64,000 bases of DNA from assembly GCA_029851415.1 (NCBI GenBank), contig CM056742.1, positions 152,711,121 through 152,775,120 of the forward strand, written 5' to 3'. A program made the translations under genes and the position numbers. Below are positions 61,022 through 64,000 of the stretch, piece by piece (positions within the stretch are counted from its first letter, which is position 1; each line of letters begins with the position of its first letter). Under the pieces are notes generated by a model. That model had not been told where the DNA came from. It was given only the letters and a program-made list of their open reading frames with translations, and did no database searches. The DNA comes from Eretmocerus hayati. Its lineage: Eukaryota; Arthropoda; Insecta; Hymenoptera; Aphelinidae.

Positions 61022-62809
61022 GAGTGGTCGAAGCAAAAGAGGATGGAAAGGGAAGAGGGCGAGTGTGATATAACACGCGAGCCTGGCTCTGGCTGTGAGC
61101 GCGTCGTGAAAGGAAAGTTAAATCCCTTTACAGTTTATGCGACAAGCGAGCGCGCTCTCGGATCTGCAAGTTAGCCGGTTTACGCTCATAAAGCTCCTCG
61201 CCTGCCAACGTACTAAATGTACGTATAGATATGTATATGTGACTCGCCCTTCGTCCATCCTCGTGCATCCGGTTGGTCGCGGATCGCAAACTCAGTACGT
61301 TATAAACAGCCACACTAACTCTGACATCTACTCAGATGATGTTTATCATGTGATTCGAGATCCGAATTTCTATATGAAAAATTCGAGATTAAGGGCTATC
61401 TTTTTGGTGACAGGGTTGGACGATGATAATCTGAATCCATTCATTCATTTTTGATCATTCTCATCCTTAACAACTCGTTTGATACGACTCATCCATATGC
61501 CACTGATGATGGGTAAAACGATGTGATGATTTTGACATTAATTCTTTACGTGTCAATCAGGGCGAGTCATTGATCTAGTGCATAAAGATTTTCCAGAAAG
61601 TGAGCGCCCCTTCTCTATCCTTCAAAAACCGCTGGGAAACGCGAAAAACTTCAGATCATAAGTCACACCCCATTCTGAGGCAGACGACTGATTGTGACCT
61701 TGATGAGATTGAAGTGGTACAATGATCGAAGCGAGAATATTGATAGCCTGAGTCTTGACCGTCTGAATAACTTTCAAGATTACTAGGAGGTCAATAACAT
61801 TGAATTTGTTTGGAAAGATGGAAATGACCAGTCAATGACCTTGAAAATCACCTCTTAGGTCAAAACCAAGGTCACTGATTTTGCATCCGTAACATTCTTT
61901 GATTCACTGTTGACTCTTGCAACCATGAATGTCACCTTCCACCGGTGAGGACCTCCATTTGGACTGCTCCAGACCGGAAAGGTATAGATCTGTTTGTGAT
62001 TGTCTAAAAATTGCTTTGGCATTTTAAGGATATGTTTCTATCGGTGATAGATGTTTGGAAGATTAACTTTCCATCGCACAAACGGCCTCCATATTAGTCC
62101 ATGGTATTGGAAGTTCTTCGGACGGTAAGGGTCGAGATAAACTGATCCAGACATGCGAAAGGAATTTTTCGAATATCCGAAATCGGCTTATACCATTCCC
62201 GTCCGGAGCTATCCATTCAACTCGCCAAGGTCACACCGAATCGAAAATACCCCAGACAAATGTCTCAGAATTGTCCACGTTCTTTCAAAATTCGAATTCG
62301 AAAGTAGATGTTTCTACTGGAAAAATCTGAATTGATTTCCAAACTCGAAATTACCCTAAAAATGATCTTCAATGTCAAAAGCAGGGTTACCACCAGACGT
62401 TCCCTTCAATATGACGAGAATCATATTCTGGAGTTGACCACGATTCCCTTGTTTCTGAAGAAGCAGGAGGCAACTCTTTTTTTTTTTGACACCCTGAACA
62501 CAATGATCTATAATGAGTCATTCCATTGAAAGTTTGATTTTCCGTATTTTAAGCTCGCCCAAGTTTCCACAACTTAGAATATACTTACATCATAGTAATC
62601 TTCGAGAAAATATTCTATTGGTGCACAAATATGATGATTGTTTTTGGAATACCAGTGACATATGGAATGCATGGCAAGTAATTTTTATATAATAAATCAT
62701 GAGAAGAAATGTTTAAAGTTGGGTAAAATCACTCAAATCAAAACCAATCCCCTAACCTTGCAATATTCACTTTCAAAAAATTCGTCAGATTTTAAGAGTT
62801 TTTTCTTAC
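61022..62809. other. Intergenic or intronic, no supported exon
   Basis: No recognisable coding exon or repeat. A T run at about 62479 breaks one of the short frames. Confidence 0.4.
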
Positions 62810-62991
62810 AGTGTAATAGTGTGTCACGCGTATTCCAGTGGATCTTTTAACACAGAAACCGTGACGATGATCTGCAGGATCCTCAAGCACTTGAATTTCA
62901 GTATCTTGTCTTACCAATCCACCAGCGGTTCCCACTGGAACCTCGATAACGATGGCACTGGAGTTATTAGTGAGAGTTGATCCAAAATACA
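62810..62991 (-). CDS. Possible single exon of an unrecognised gene
   Basis: The minus-strand frame reads VIEVPVGTAGGLV, then VLEDPADHRHGFCVKRSTGI, then RVTHYY, with a balanced, protein-like composition unlike nearby frames. The frame has no ATG, is closed upstream by a stop just before AGTTCAG (a possible acceptor ending at 62992), and can end at a donor GTAAGA right after THYYT, which would make a 182-bp internal exon. A second GTAAGA lies inside it. I do not recognise the domain and the acceptor has a poor pyrimidine tract. Confidence 0.3.
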
Positions 62992-64000
62992 CTGAACTTC
63001 AGTGATTTTCCACTGATTGGCATGAAGAGAGTAATGCACGTTTGTACCCATACCAAATACTTAGAACAATAATTATGCAGTGGTAATTCGATAGAAATAG
63101 GCCCTCTGGATTGAAAATTTCTCAAATCATCATTGAATATGAGTGTAATTCTTTCAATGTGTTCATATCGCTAACTGGCGGTATCAACTAGCCGACTTAG
63201 TTGGATGAATTCATCGTTATAACAGAATAAAAAACAATCTGGGCTGCAGATGAGAGCAATCTCCGTTGTCTCACGCATCCATATGCCGTGAAATTATCAT
63301 GCCGATGAGACCAGGTATATGTTATCATCAGATGCAATCTGAACTTCATTTAGCGTCTTGTATTAATCATTATGTGCATAAAATCATCTTGATATTCAAA
63401 ATGACTAGGAATATGAAAACACTATAAAATAATCATGTTAAAATCAAATTTTCCATAACTTCTCTCGGGAGCACCTACTATGAAGTCATCTGAAATTCTT
63501 CCACCATACAGCCGACCACAAAGGCAATTTGAGAAACGAGACATCCATGCAGAGCAAAATACCTTGCGCCGCATACTCGCAGACTATGTACCCTATATAA
63601 ACACACACACACATTGGGCTCATGCAACCTCGAAGCAGTTATCTCATTATTGCCTAATTTTCGGGCACGTAGCACCGCACGCGCCATTCCACCCTCCCTA
63701 CCCCCTAACCCCCCCCCTCTCCCACACATACACACACACACACACACACACATTCTCCTACGCACGTGCATCCGCATGAGTCGTATACAGTGGTATATTA
63801 ACGCAACGCAATGCAGATGGAGATAGAGATAGAATAGTTCAAGAGAAACGAGAAGCACGGAAGAGCAAAGCAAATCTAAGGGGGGGGGGGGGGGGGTGAG
63901 TATTCGATATAGCTCAATCGCACAGAAAATAGGAGGCGGGGGTGGTCTTTCTATACGATATATGGTATATGTACATCCGTATGTGCTGTATTCTAGCAAC
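62992..64000. other. Non-coding, simple repeats at the window end
   Basis: CA dinucleotides run at about 63729-63752 and a G17 run at 63880-63896. The frames at 63478-63999 on both strands are made of these tracts. Confidence 0.5.

Noticed and set aside
63478..63999. 173-codon minus-strand frame
   Set aside because: It is composed of CA/TG and C/G homopolymer tracts.
1..64000. CRISPR arrays, bacterial operons, phage or viral genes
   Set aside because: No direct-repeat/spacer pattern, no dense gene packing and no viral motif was seen. All signals fit an insect nuclear genome.

Overview
The window looks like a gene-poor, transposon-dense stretch of an insect nuclear genome. The grounds are short GT-AG introns of about 0.9 kb, TATA/initiator core promoters with a 30-31 bp spacing, many TA- and TTAA-target foldback elements (MITEs), a Tigger/pogo element and a Penelope-like relic. 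I cannot fix the order. Hymenoptera or another insect with a large, MITE-rich genome would fit. There are no rRNA genes, no functional tRNA, no CRISPR and no bacterial features.

The main result is a family of three small two-exon genes that single-frame ORFs do not show. Gene A lies on the minus strand (exon 1 11841-11924, exon 2 9487-9951). Genes B (29347-29427 + 30297-30788) and C (35542-35589 + 36513-36980) lie on the plus strand, about 6.2 kb apart. In each, exon 1 encodes only a signal peptide, a phase-0 intron follows, and exon 2 encodes about 155 residues of charged, helical, cysteine-free protein. B and C are a tandem segmental duplication whose homology starts about 760 bp upstream of each start codon. 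All three have a recognisable core promoter. Between B and C a 65-bp block covering TATA box and initiator is identical, although the surrounding DNA and the coding exons have diverged. Every one of the three introns carries a different foldback element. I read this as a small, fast-evolving family of secreted proteins of unknown function; I do not recognise the protein family.

Layout: 0.2-0.8 kb, a tRNA-like SINE split by a TTAA MITE. 2.6-3.6 kb, a TA-flanked TIR element. 7.9-8.8 kb, a Tc1-type foldback. 9.5-12.0 kb, gene A. 12.7-14.7 kb, a three-level nest of foldbacks. 15.9-16.7 kb, nested MITEs. 18.7-19.5 kb, a possible TTAA element. 19.9-20.8 kb, a second Tc1-type foldback. 21.0-23.0 kb, a dead Tigger element with its TIRs and TA duplication. 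23.4-24.1 kb, an inverted repeat with two outward-facing tRNA-like cloverleaf sequences. 27.0-27.5 kb, a Penelope-like C-terminal relic, then a 73-bp TTAA mini-element. 28.6-37.1 kb, genes B and C separated by a large foldback with repeated TGACTTTGGCCAC motifs. 37.9-38.3 kb, a MITE cluster. 43.7-44.2 kb, a TTAA MITE. 47.2-48.7 kb, direct and inverted repeats. 50.1-51.8 kb, a piggyBac-type MITE nested in another foldback. 53.8-54.0 kb, another MITE.

The rest, notably 38-43 kb and 54-64 kb, is mostly non-coding DNA with short islands rich in CT, GA and TATA tracts. One possible exon of an unrecognised gene lies on the minus strand at 62810-62991. The large number of other open frames are short, often start at non-ATG codons, overlap on both strands or lie inside inverted repeats, and I do not support them as genes.
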